DNA of 18,554 nt, taken from Bacteroidales bacterium (GTDB lineage Bacteria > Bacteroidota > Bacteroidia > Bacteroidales > P3). Positions within the stretch are counted from its first letter, which is position 1. Each line of letters begins with the position of its first letter. The notes beneath the pieces were generated by a model, which saw only the letters and a program-made list of their open reading frames with translations, did no database searches and was not told the origin of the DNA. This document shows, one piece after another, positions 6,825-14,589 of this stretch. The DNA lies in contig JALNVJ010000016.1 of assembly GCA_023227645.1 (NCBI GenBank), positions 1-18,554 of the forward strand, read 5' to 3'. Position numbers and translations under genes: made by a program.

Positions 6825-7602
6825 TTTTTTGAGCTATTATATGTTTATTGTCGATAATTTCTGCCTTAATGTTAAATAGGTCTTCAATATTGTCTTTAGT
6901 TAAAATTTCATGAGTTTTTCCGAAATAAGTGAGTTTACCTTCTTTAAGAGCTAAGATGTTATCGGAATATTGTAGAGCTAGAGTAAGGTCGTGCAATATT
7001 ATAACTATTGTTGTATTATTTTCATGGTTTATTTTTCTTAGGAGTTCCATTATATCAAATTGATGGTGAATGTCTAAAGAGGAAACTGGCTCATCTAATA
7101 AAATTAATGGAGTTTGTTGGGCTAATGCTCTAGCTATCATTACTCTTTGCATCTCCCCTCCACTCAATTGTTTAATAGATCTATCTTTTAGATGCCAAGT
7201 ACTGGTTTTTTTCATACATTCTTCAACAATAATTAGGTCTTGCTCTGAATCGGTTTGAAGAAGTTTTTGATATGCTATACGACCCATCATAACAACTTGA
7301 AATGATGAAAAATCGAATAAGAATTCACTATGTTGTGAAACAACTGAAATATAGCGTGCTAATATTTTGGGGCTATATTTGTTTATTAGTTTATTATTAA
7401 CCCTTATATTGCCTTTAGTTGGTTGAATACTATTGGAAATACATCTTAATAGGGTAGTTTTTCCACTTCCATTGGTTCCAATAACAGAATAGAAATCCCC
7501 TTTTTTTAATGAGAAACTAATATCTTCAATAATATTTTTTTCTCGTAATGCATAAGATATATTATTTACTTCCAATATAATATCGTTAATAGCTTCTTTC
7601 AT
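6811..7602 (-). CDS. ABC transporter ATP-binding protein (BtuD/FecE-type)
   Basis: The cytoplasmic ATPase of the importer. The frame is open to 7665, but I place the start at the ATG at 7602-7600 (MKEAINDII), one base after the permease stop, giving 263 residues. The longer form would overlap the permease by 62 bp. In this numbering: Walker A GTNGSGKTT at 42-50, Q-loop glutamine Q90, signature LSGGEMQRV at 146-154, Walker B LILLDEP ending at about 172, D-loop SSLD, and H-loop His204 in ILHDLT. All residues for ATP hydrolysis are present. The closest known architecture is the iron-siderophore/cobalamin class, in line with its permease and binding-protein neighbours. The gene order permease-ATPase-binding protein, with overlapping junctions, supports a single transporter. 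Confidence 0.93.
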   Translation of the reverse strand: MKEAINDIILEVNNISYALREKNIIEDISFSLKKGDFYSVIGTNGSGKTTLLRCISNSIQPTKGNIRVNNKLINKYSPKILARYISVVSQHSEFLFDFSSFQVVMMGRIAYQKLLQTDSEQDLIIVEECMKKTSTWHLKDRSIKQLSGGEMQRVMIARALAQQTPLILLDEPVSSLDIHHQFDIMELLRKINHENNTTIVIILHDLTLALQYSDNILALKEGKLTYFGKTHEILTKDNIEDLFNIKAEIIDNKHIIAQKNEIL

Positions 7603-7603
7603 A

Positions 7604-8569
7604 TTATTGATTGAGTTTCTTTTTGGCGTTATATAAGAGATAAATAAAGAATGGAGCCCCCACAACTGCCGTTACTGAACCAATTGGTAGTTCGCTTGGA
7701 GCAATTGCTACCCTAGATATTATATCTGCTACCAGCATGAAAATTATACCACCAAAGATTGAAAATGGGATAATTTTTCTATTATCTGATCCTACTAATA
7801 ATCTAATTATGTGAGGTACAATTAAACCCACAAAGCCAATTACTCCACAATATGAAACTATAACTCCAATCATAAGTGTGGAAAAAAAAAGAATTATTTT
7901 TTTAGTTTTTTCAACATTTACACCTAGGCTTCTTGCAGTATCATTCCCTGTTAGAAGTGCGTTGAGTTCTCTAGCATATATTCTAATAATTACGATTCCA
8001 ATTAAAACAAAAGGTAGTACTATAGCTATATCTGAAAACTTGCTACCTGAGAGGGAACCCATGGTCCAGAATATAATTTTATCCATACTATCTTGGTTTA
8101 CAACCATAATTATAGAAATTATGGCTGCTATTAAAAAATTTATACTAATACCTGCTAATAGTAGTGTGGTTATATGTAGTCTATTTCCTACTGATGCTAT
8201 CCTGATAATTATCCATACTGTTAAAAGTGCAAATAAAAAAGCAAATCCTCCAATTGAAAAGAAGAAAACATCTAGTCCTAATACAATTGCAATGGAAGCT
8301 CCTAAGGCGGCACCTGAACTGATCCCAAGGGTGTAGGGATCGGACAGTGGATTGCGAAATATTGCTTGATAGGCAGCTCCACAAACAGCTAACCCTGCAC
8401 CAGACAAAACAGACATTATTACTCTTGGTAATCTAAGATGTTTAATTATATATAATGAGTTTTCATCAAAAGACCTTATATCTACACTCCCTAAAAATAG
8501 TCCTAGAATCATTAATCCTAAAACTACTATTGTTAGTAAGATATATATAATTATGTCTTTTCTTCTCAT
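7604..8569 (-). CDS. FecCD/BtuC family ABC transporter permease
   Basis: A 321-residue polytopic inner-membrane protein of the FecCD family, full length. It has about nine to ten hydrophobic segments. Family motifs are RLPRVIMSVLSGAGLAVCGAAYQ (about 47-69), the NPLSDPYTLGISSGAALGA stretch (about 73-91), TLLLAGISINFL, and FVGLIVPHIIRLLVGSD, the coupling-helix region contacting the ATPase, followed by LPIGSVTAVVGAPFFIYLL near the C-terminus. The substrate would be cobalamin, haem or an iron-siderophore. Its ATG overlaps the stop codon of the SulP gene in an ATGA, so it is probably translated by coupling to SulP. Confidence 0.93.
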   Translation of the reverse strand: MRRKDIIIYILLTIVVLGLMILGLFLGSVDIRSFDENSLYIIKHLRLPRVIMSVLSGAGLAVCGAAYQAIFRNPLSDPYTLGISSGAALGASIAIVLGLDVFFFSIGGFAFLFALLTVWIIIRIASVGNRLHITTLLLAGISINFLIAAIISIIMVVNQDSMDKIIFWTMGSLSGSKFSDIAIVLPFVLIGIVIIRIYARELNALLTGNDTARSLGVNVEKTKKIILFFSTLMIGVIVSYCGVIGFVGLIVPHIIRLLVGSDNRKIIPFSIFGGIIFMLVADIISRVAIAPSELPIGSVTAVVGAPFFIYLLYNAKKKLNQ

Positions 8570-10278
8570 TCTTCAATTATTTCGTGGGCTTTATCTAATG
8601 CTTTAGAGATATGGTCAAAAATATACTCTTTATCTAAGTATTTCAAGAAGCCAGACTTTACTAATGTTTCAAAAACTTGAGAACTAACACCTGAAAGTAT
8701 AACTTGTATTTTTTCTTTTTTAGACTTATTACATAATGAGGCTAAGTTTTTAAGTCCCGTTGAATCAATAAAAGGTACTTTTCTCATCCTGATTATTCTT
8801 ACTTTAGGTCTGAGTTTTGTTTCATAAGAAATTTCATCAAATGCATTAGCAACTCCAAAAAAGAATGGTCCATCGATTTCAAATATCTCAATTTTCTGAG
8901 GGATTTTTTCTCGAACGACATCTATATTTTCTTGGTCTTCAGTTCTTTTTATTTCATTTTCAATGATTTTAATTCCAGATGTGTCCATTACTCTTTTTAT
9001 AAAAAGAACTGCAGCAATCAATAGTCCTACTTCAATAGCGATTGTTAAATCAAAAATAACGGTTAGAAAAAAGGTTGTTAGAAGAACTAGGACATCAGAT
9101 ATTGGATCCTTTAGAATTGAACGGAATGAACGCCATTCGCTCATGTTATAAGCAACAAAGACTAATATGCCTGCTAAACAAGCAAATGGTATATAGGCAG
9201 CAAGTGGCATAAGGAAGAGATATATTAATAAAAGAAATACTGCATGAATTATTCCTGCAACAGGGGTTTTCCCTCCATTATTAATGTTGGTCATTGTTCT
9301 AGCTATTGCTCCAGTAACAGGGATGCCTCCAAAGAAAGGGACAATAATATTAGCAACACCTTGTCCAATTAATTCAGTGTTGGAATGATGCTTTTTACCA
9401 GTTACACCATCAGCAACCATTGCAGACATTAAACTTTCAATAGCGCATAACATTGCTATTGTGAAAGCTGGGGCTAAGAGTAATCTAATTGATTTTATGG
9501 TAATTTGAGGCGTAATTGGGCTAGGTAGGGGTGAGCCACCAGAAAGTTCAGGGTATTTATTTCCAATTGTTGGAACTTCAATATTGAATTGATTTTTTAA
9601 GACTAGAGCTATAACAGTACATAAAACAATAGCAATTAAACTACCTGGAATTTTCTTAGTTACTTTTTGCCAAGTGAAAGCGATTATTAATGTTATGGTA
9701 GCAATTACTGTAGCCCAAATATTAATTGTTGAGAAGTTTTGAAAATATACAGTCCATTTATTTAAAAATTCGGAAGGAACCGCAAGTGAGGCGCCATCAA
9801 GAGCTGTTAATCCAAAGAAATCTTTAATTTGAGTGGAGAAAATCACAACGGCTATTCCTGATGTAAAGCCAACAATTATTGGATATGGCATAAACTTAAT
9901 AAAATCACCAAGTTTTAACACCCCAATAATAATAAGTATAATACCTGCTAATACTGTAGCTATAATTAATCCAGTCATTCCAAACTCTGCAATAATACCC
10001 GCAATGATAACGATAAATGCACCAGTTGGACCTCCAATTTGAAAGTTAGAACCTCCAATAAATGAAACAAAGAAACCACCAATAATGGCAGTAATTAAAC
10101 CCTGCTGAGGAGAAACACCAGATGCAATACCAAATGCAATAGCCAAAGGGATAGCAACAATACCAATGATAATTCCTGCAATTAAATCTTGAATAAATAG
10201 TTTTTTAGAATAAGACCTGTTTTTAATCAGTTCAAAGAGTTTGGGTTTGAAAACCTCATGTATATCAAATTTTGCCAT
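8566..10278 (-). CDS. SulP family inorganic anion transporter with C-terminal STAS domain
   Basis: A 570-residue inner-membrane transporter of the SLC26/SulP family. The transmembrane part (about 25-430) contains the SulP signatures QIGGPTGAF (80-88), KFMPYPIIVGFTSGIAV (128-144), E281 in AIESLMSA, and FFGGIPVTGAIART (315-328). The cytosolic STAS domain (about 460-568) carries the DSTG motif at 505-508, the position phosphorylated in anti-sigma-factor antagonists. Substrates in this family include sulfate, bicarbonate, molybdate and dicarboxylates; the sequence does not settle which. I see no residue set that would make it a bicarbonate rather than a sulfate carrier. It is the first gene of a minus-strand operon with its own -7 box, and its stop overlaps the start of the ABC permease. 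Confidence 0.93.
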   Translation of the reverse strand: MAKFDIHEVFKPKLFELIKNRSYSKKLFIQDLIAGIIIGIVAIPLAIAFGIASGVSPQQGLITAIIGGFFVSFIGGSNFQIGGPTGAFIVIIAGIIAEFGMTGLIIATVLAGIILIIIGVLKLGDFIKFMPYPIIVGFTSGIAVVIFSTQIKDFFGLTALDGASLAVPSEFLNKWTVYFQNFSTINIWATVIATITLIIAFTWQKVTKKIPGSLIAIVLCTVIALVLKNQFNIEVPTIGNKYPELSGGSPLPSPITPQITIKSIRLLLAPAFTIAMLCAIESLMSAMVADGVTGKKHHSNTELIGQGVANIIVPFFGGIPVTGAIARTMTNINNGGKTPVAGIIHAVFLLLIYLFLMPLAAYIPFACLAGILVFVAYNMSEWRSFRSILKDPISDVLVLLTTFFLTVIFDLTIAIEVGLLIAAVLFIKRVMDTSGIKIIENEIKRTEDQENIDVVREKIPQKIEIFEIDGPFFFGVANAFDEISYETKLRPKVRIIRMRKVPFIDSTGLKNLASLCNKSKKEKIQVILSGVSSQVFETLVKSGFLKYLDKEYIFDHISKALDKAHEIIEE

Positions 10279-10310
10279 TAGAAATTAAAATAAATAATGA
10301 AAAATAAAGT

Positions 10311-10319
10311 GCAAAGGTA
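10311..10319 (-). promoter_or_regulatory. Promoter -7 box of the sulP-ABC transporter operon
   Basis: The minus strand reads TACCTTTGC, matching TAnnTTTGC, 32 bp before the SulP ATG. This predicts a leader of about 30 nt, too short for a cobalamin riboswitch. No clear -33 TTG was found. Confidence 0.7.
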
Positions 10320-10449
10320 AGAAAAATAAGCTTAGAAGATGAAAAATCATTGGCATTATTTGAATCCAATAATAGGATTTTTCTATTTAATTTTTAATTT
10401 CAAATGGTATTATTTTCTTATAAAACATCTTTTTTTTCACAAAATAGAC

Positions 10450-10458
10450 TATCTTTGC
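10450..10458 (+). promoter_or_regulatory. Promoter -7 box of the nusB operon
   Basis: TATCTTTGC matches TAnnTTTGC exactly and is identical to the bamD box. It lies 30 bp upstream of the nusB ATG at 10489, giving a predicted leader of about 28 nt. No obvious TTG -33 element is present. The rest of the 210-bp divergent spacer (10279-10488) shows nothing else I can name. Confidence 0.72.
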
Positions 10459-10488
10459 ACTCTTATTTAATATTTTCATTGAAAAAGG

Positions 10489-11439
10489 ATGCTTAATAGA
10501 CATTTTCTAAGAGCTAAGGTTCTTCAATTGCTTTATGCTTTTCAAATTAACGACTGTTCAGACACTGATGGACATAAGAAAAAATTGATTGATAGTTTTC
10601 GTTACCTTGTAGATTTACAAACTTATTTGTTCTCAGCTTTAATGGAGTTTCACTCTATTGCCTATGATAAAATTGACGACAATAAGCAAAAGATGTTACC
10701 TACAACTGAAGATTTAAACCCTAATTTAAAGTTTATTGAAAATGAATTTTTCAAAAAGCTTTTTGAAGACAAAAACTTAACAGAAAGAGTTAAGAAGTTA
10801 AAAATTAATTGGTCGGAAGAAAAGGATTTGTTTAAAAACATCTTTAAACGATTTATTGAATCTGACTCTTACAAAAAACATATGTCTTCAAGCATGACGG
10901 ATTTTGCTTCAGAAAGATTAATAGTGGTTCAATTGTTTAAAAACTATTTGATATCTAATGAACAGTTTTTTGATATGCTTTGTGAGAAAAAGTTGGAATG
11001 GGAGAGTGATTATGATGTGATTGCTCAAAATGCTCTAAAATATTTAAAGGAATATGATGGAAAATCTGATATTGAACTTGACGAAAGTTTCGATATAGAA
11101 TTCATTACAGGTTTGTTTTTAAATACCATTAATAATGATGAATACTTTAAAGAATTGATTGATGGTCGAATTCAAAACTGGGATTTAGATAGGATTGCTT
11201 TAATGGATGTGATTATAATAAAAATGGGTCTTGCGGAGTTAATATATTGTCCTGAAATTCCTGTTAATGTCACTTTGAATGAATATGTGGAATTAGCAAA
11301 GGAATTTTCAACCCAAAAGAGTAAATTATTTGTGAATGGATTATTAGATAAGCTAATGGTTGATTTGAGAGCAAAGGGAAAGATAAAGAAGATTGAAATT
11401 TTGGAAGCGGATCAGGAAGAAGAGGATATATTAATTTAA
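10489..11439 (+). CDS. nusB: Transcription antitermination factor NusB (long Bacteroidota form)
   Basis: NusB binds boxA RNA with NusE (S10) and promotes antitermination, chiefly of rRNA operons. This 316-residue form is about twice the length of the E. coli protein, as is usual in Bacteroidota. Residues 1-20 (NRHFLRAKVLQLLYAF) are the first NusB helix. A long helical insertion follows (about 25-195, rich in Lys/Glu/Asp). The core resumes with WDLDRIALMDVIIIKMGLAEL, CPEIPVNVTLNEYVELAKEFS and KLFVNGLLDKL (about 225-295), the conserved C-terminal NusB helices. An acidic tail (EADQEEEDILI) ends the protein. It is first in a long plus-strand cluster; the DUF1573 gene follows after 11 bp. Confidence 0.95.
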   Translation: MLNRHFLRAKVLQLLYAFQINDCSDTDGHKKKLIDSFRYLVDLQTYLFSALMEFHSIAYDKIDDNKQKMLPTTEDLNPNLKFIENEFFKKLFEDKNLTERVKKLKINWSEEKDLFKNIFKRFIESDSYKKHMSSSMTDFASERLIVVQLFKNYLISNEQFFDMLCEKKLEWESDYDVIAQNALKYLKEYDGKSDIELDESFDIEFITGLFLNTINNDEYFKELIDGRIQNWDLDRIALMDVIIIKMGLAELIYCPEIPVNVTLNEYVELAKEFSTQKSKLFVNGLLDKLMVDLRAKGKIKKIEILEADQEEEDILI

Positions 11440-11450
11440 TTTATAAGATT

Positions 11451-11870
11451 ATGTATAGAAGGTTTTATTCTTTATTAGTTTTAGTTATATTATTGCCACT
11501 AACTTTAGTTTCTTGTTCAAAAAAAGAAAATAAAATTAGCGCGGAATTAATTGAAAACTCAACTTCTATTAATTTTGAAAAAGATTTTATTGATTTAGGA
11601 AGATTAACCTCAGGAGAGATTGTTACTTGTAGTTTTAAGTTTAAGAATACTGGTAAATATGATTTAATAATATCTGCTGTAACTGCAAATTGCGGTTGTA
11701 CAGTGGCTGATTTTCCTAGGGAACCAATTTCTCCTAATCAAGAAGGTCAAATTACTGTAAGGTATGACTCAGAAGGAAGTGCTGGAATTAGAATATCTAA
11801 GGAGGTTTCAGTTCTTTCAAATACAAGTCCAGCAACAACCACATTAAGAATAGCTGCTGATGTTAACTAA
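11451..11870 (+). CDS. DUF1573 domain lipoprotein
   Basis: A 139-residue predicted lipoprotein with the hydrophobic segment FYSLLVLVILLPLTL and lipobox LVSC. The mature part is one DUF1573 domain, an Ig/ASPM-SPD-2-Hydin-like beta sandwich: FEKDFIDLGRLTSGEIV, FKFKNTGKYDLIISAV, the signature NCGCTVADFP, then GQITVRYDS and a final strand of TTTLRIAADV. The family is abundant in Bacteroidota and has no settled function; the CGC motif is its defining feature. It sits between nusB and yajC, a conserved neighbourhood in this phylum, which hints at an envelope role linked to secretion, but that is inference. Confidence 0.9.
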   Translation: MYRRFYSLLVLVILLPLTLVSCSKKENKISAELIENSTSINFEKDFIDLGRLTSGEIVTCSFKFKNTGKYDLIISAVTANCGCTVADFPREPISPNQEGQITVRYDSEGSAGIRISKEVSVLSNTSPATTTLRIAADVN

Positions 11871-11872
11871 TT

Positions 11873-11884
11873 TTTCAGCTGAAA
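11873..11884. promoter_or_regulatory. Perfect 12-bp palindrome after DUF1573
   Basis: TTTCAGCTGAAA is a perfect loop-free palindrome 3 bp beyond the DUF1573 stop codon, inside the 88-bp gap before yajC, the largest gap in this plus-strand cluster. It lacks a loop and an adjoining T-run, so it is not a standard terminator. It could be a protein-binding site or chance in AT-rich DNA. Confidence 0.3.
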
Positions 11885-11958
11885 TTAAATTATGACTTGT
11901 AAATTAGTTATAGAAATTAGAATTTAAAGAAAATAATAATTATTAAAAAGAAGAAAAG

Positions 11959-12279
11959 ATGAATTTATTAAATGTTTTATTAATGATGCCTTCTGGTGGA
12001 GAAGGTTCAGGTTATAGTTCAATTTTAATGCTTGTTGCTATTGTAGTGATATTTTATTTCTTTATGATCCGTCCACAATCTGCAAGAGCTAAAAAAGAAA
12101 AACAATTTCGTGAAACTCTTCAAAAAGGACAAAAAGTAATAACTATTAGTGGAATGCATGGTAAAGTTGTTGAAGTTAAAGAAACTAGTATTATTCTTGA
12201 AATTGCTACAAACGTACAAGTTGAAGTTGAGAAATCTGCAGTAGCTATTGATTTGAGTAGTACAGATGTAAAAAAATAA
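11959..12279 (+). CDS. yajC: Preprotein translocase accessory subunit YajC
   Basis: A 106-residue single-pass inner-membrane protein that associates with SecDF and the Sec translocon. It has one transmembrane helix (about 20-38: SILMLVAIVVIFYFFMI) followed by the family signature RPQSARAKKEKQFRETLQKGQKVIT and the cytosolic beta domain SGMHGKVVEVKETSIILEIA. The N-terminal PSGGEGSG loop is typical of Bacteroidota YajC. The ATG is preceded by a purine-rich AAGAAGAAAAG. The next gene, coaE, starts 3 bp after the stop and in the same frame. Confidence 0.96.
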   Translation: MNLLNVLLMMPSGGEGSGYSSILMLVAIVVIFYFFMIRPQSARAKKEKQFRETLQKGQKVITISGMHGKVVEVKETSIILEIATNVQVEVEKSAVAIDLSSTDVKK

Positions 12280-12282
12280 GAT

Positions 12283-12864
12283 TTGAAAAACATTTGTCTT
12301 ACAGGCTCCATTGGAAGTGGAAAAACTTTGGTTTGTTCAGTTTTTGAACATCTTGGAATTCCTGTTTTTAATGCTGATATTCAAGCAAAGGAAACTTATA
12401 ATGATAAGTTGTTTCTTAATCAAATTGTTGAAGAATTTGGTATGAATATAGTTGTTGACAATGTTTTAGATAAAAAAGCTTTAGCTAGTATTGTTTTTAA
12501 TAATAAAGAAAGGCTAATCAAACTTAATTCAATGGTTCATCCTAAGGTGCTGGATAGATTTTTTCAATGGCGAAATAATCAATCAGCACCTTATGTTATT
12601 TTAGAATCAGCATTATTATTTGAAATTGGTTGGGAAGAGAGATTTGATAAAATAATTTGTATTAATTCCCCAAGAGAAGTTTCAATTCAAAGATCAATAA
12701 ACAGAGATAATGTAAGGAGGGAGGTTGTTGAAGAAAGAATAAATAATCAAATCTCTAATGAAGAAAAGGTAGACATGTCAGATTTCATAATTTATCACGA
12801 TAATAAAACTATGTTAATGCCACAAATTCTTGATATTCACAAAAAAATTATTGGTTTGGAATAA
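12283..12864 (+). CDS. coaE: Dephospho-CoA kinase (TTG start)
   Basis: Catalyses the last step of CoA synthesis, ATP-dependent phosphorylation of the 3'-hydroxyl of dephospho-CoA, in the cytosol. It has 193 residues, normal for the family. The P-loop GSIGSGKT is at 8-15, the dephospho-CoA/lid-region motif NADIQAKETY at about 31-40, HPKVLDRF in the middle, and ESALLFEIGWEERFDKIICI at about 104-123. The start must be TTG at 12283. The reading frame is closed by the yajC stop TAA at 12277-12279, with a single GAT codon between, and the next in-frame ATG lies well after the P-loop. In many Bacteroidota a YbbR-like gene lies between yajC and coaE; here it is absent. Confidence 0.95.
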   Translation: MKNICLTGSIGSGKTLVCSVFEHLGIPVFNADIQAKETYNDKLFLNQIVEEFGMNIVVDNVLDKKALASIVFNNKERLIKLNSMVHPKVLDRFFQWRNNQSAPYVILESALLFEIGWEERFDKIICINSPREVSIQRSINRDNVRREVVEERINNQISNEEKVDMSDFIIYHDNKTMLMPQILDIHKKIIGLE

Positions 12865-12906
12865 ATAATTTAAAATAAATAAAACGATTATATAAACAAA
12901 ACTATT

Positions 12907-14574
12907 ATGAAAAAGTTATTATTAATTATTTCTATTGTATTGATTACTAATTTTTCTTTTGCTCAATTAAGTGTTGGAGGAAGTCCAAAAACATTTATTC
13001 ATAAAGATTTAGCAGTATTGTTAACCTCAGTAATTGATATTCCGCAACCTAATTTATCATCAACTATTGATTATGATAATAATCCTGAGAATTTTTATAA
13101 GACACGTAGGTTTGGTGTGGTTATTCCAGTTGGGATTAATTTTTTTGAAAAAGCCGATTATTCAGAAATAGATAATGGTAAATTATGGGTTTTAAGACTT
13201 AAGTCTGAAAATGCTCAGGCACTAAATATTTATTCAGATAATTTTTATATACCTGTGGGTGGTGAGTTATTTATTTATAATAAAGATCAATCACAGATAA
13301 TTGGAGCTTTTACTTCAATAAATAATATAGATTCAAATACATTTGCAACTGAGCTTGTTTATGGAGACGAAATGGTTATTGAGTATTTTCAACCAAATGA
13401 AGTTATAGGGATACCAGTTTTTCAAATAAGTGAAATTGGATATGCTTATAGGGATTGTGCTTATGATATTACCAAAACTTCTAATGAATTTGGTTCTTCA
13501 GGTTCTTGTAATGTTAATGTTAATTGTCCAGAGGGAAATGATTATAGAAATGCTCAAAGAGGAATCGTTCGTATTTTAATTAGAATGGATCAATATTATA
13601 TGGGTTGGTGTACGGGTTCTCTTATAAATAATACCGCTAGAGACCTTGCACCATATGTTATTTCTGCTGCACATTGTATTGAGGATGGAAGTCCTTCTTA
13701 TTATAGTACCTATATTTTTTATTTTAACTATGAAAGTTCTGGATGTTCATCAGCATCAACAGAACCAAGTCCAAGTACTCTTACAGGAACAACAGTTCAG
13801 TCACAGGGAGAGAGCTCTGATTTTGTACTCTTTAGATTGATTAATAATGTGCCTCAAAGCTATAATGCATATTGGAATGCTTGGGATGTTTCAACAACAG
13901 CATCTCAAAGTGGAGTTTCAATTCATCATCCTTCAGGAGATATTAAAAAGATTTCAACCTATACCTCACCTTTAGTTGGGATATCATTTACTTCAAATCA
14001 AAATAATACAACACATTGGAAAGTGCAATGGGTTCAAACTCAAACTAATTATGGAATTACTGAAGGAGGTTCATCAGGAAGTCCGATATTTAACTCTAAT
14101 AGTAAAATTGTAGGAACTCTTACCGGAGGAACTTCATCTTGTGATGCTTCTATTTCTGATAAGGTTGATTATTATGGAAAGATGTCTTATTCTTGGACAT
14201 CAAACGGTACATCTAGTCAATACCAACTTAAACCATGGTTAGACCCTCAAAATACCGGTTTAACACAATTTAGAGGTGATGATTATACAACTTATCTTAC
14301 ATCTATTGATGATGTTAATCAAACAAAAGAAATATACTCAAGAATTTACCCTAATCCTGCGAAAAATGATATTAATATTATTTTAACTCCTCAATTAAAT
14401 CCAATTCAAGTAAAACTATACGATGAGTCATTAAAATTAATTTTATCTCAAACTATACCGGCTAATACAAGTGAATACTCAATAAATGCTCAAAATATTA
14501 ACCCAGGATATTATATTGTAAAATTCAATTCAATAGATAAAACTTGGACAGATAAATTAATTATTAGCCAATAA
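12907..14574 (+). CDS. Secreted lysyl-endopeptidase-like serine protease with T9SS sorting domain
   Basis: A 555-residue exported trypsin-fold (S1) protease. Signal peptide 1-19 (cut near SFAQ), a propeptide-like region (about 20-200), the catalytic domain (about 200-458) and a type A T9SS C-terminal domain (about 475-555: RIYPNPAKNDINI and a KLIISQ end). The catalytic domain resembles Achromobacter lysyl endopeptidase along its length: CTGSL, the S-AAHC motif with His256, SSDF with Asp305, SIHHPSGDIKKIS, EGGSSGSPIF with Ser390, and WLDP. Asp421 in KVDYYG aligns with the S1-pocket Asp of that enzyme, so basic (Lys/Arg) P1 preference is predicted. The enzyme's activity-enhancing His, in LHGG, is Thr406 here (LTGG). 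Cysteines at 184, 201, 207, 235, 257, 280 and 412 suggest disulfides. It starts 42 bp after coaE with no obvious own promoter. Expected location: secreted or attached to the cell surface. Confidence 0.92.
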   Translation: MKKLLLIISIVLITNFSFAQLSVGGSPKTFIHKDLAVLLTSVIDIPQPNLSSTIDYDNNPENFYKTRRFGVVIPVGINFFEKADYSEIDNGKLWVLRLKSENAQALNIYSDNFYIPVGGELFIYNKDQSQIIGAFTSINNIDSNTFATELVYGDEMVIEYFQPNEVIGIPVFQISEIGYAYRDCAYDITKTSNEFGSSGSCNVNVNCPEGNDYRNAQRGIVRILIRMDQYYMGWCTGSLINNTARDLAPYVISAAHCIEDGSPSYYSTYIFYFNYESSGCSSASTEPSPSTLTGTTVQSQGESSDFVLFRLINNVPQSYNAYWNAWDVSTTASQSGVSIHHPSGDIKKISTYTSPLVGISFTSNQNNTTHWKVQWVQTQTNYGITEGGSSGSPIFNSNSKIVGTLTGGTSSCDASISDKVDYYGKMSYSWTSNGTSSQYQLKPWLDPQNTGLTQFRGDDYTTYLTSIDDVNQTKEIYSRIYPNPAKNDINIILTPQLNPIQVKLYDESLKLILSQTIPANTSEYSINAQNINPGYYIVKFNSIDKTWTDKLIISQ

Positions 14575-14575
14575 T

Positions 14576-14582
14576 AAAGGAG
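14576..14582 (+). promoter_or_regulatory. Strong Shine-Dalgarno before the helicase gene
   Basis: AAAGGAG lies 7 nt upstream of the ATG at 14590 and immediately follows the protease stop codon. It is the best anti-16S match I see before any start in the window. The other genes show only AT-rich or purine-rich leaders, as expected in Bacteroidota. Confidence 0.65.
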
Positions 14583-14589
14583 TAGTGTA

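Noticed and set aside
7603..7665. N-terminal extension of the ABC ATPase into the permease gene
   Set aside because: The ATPase fold begins shortly after the ATG at 7602; the extra 21 residues are the permease 3' end read in another frame.
7878..8384. Long open frames on both strands inside the FecCD permease gene
   Set aside because: They are shadows of a well-conserved permease coding frame and have no recognisable protein features.
10279..10310. Cobalamin riboswitch upstream of the transporter operon
   Set aside because: The predicted leader is about 30 nt and shows no conserved B12-box-like sequence, far too short for that RNA.
10489..11439. NusB of 316 residues as a gene fusion
   Set aside because: The long helical insertion between the NusB ends is normal in Bacteroidota, so it is not a novel fusion.
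13641..13662. Start of a second open frame inside the protease gene near 13646
   Set aside because: It overlaps the catalytic domain in another frame and has no domain, leader or conservation evidence.
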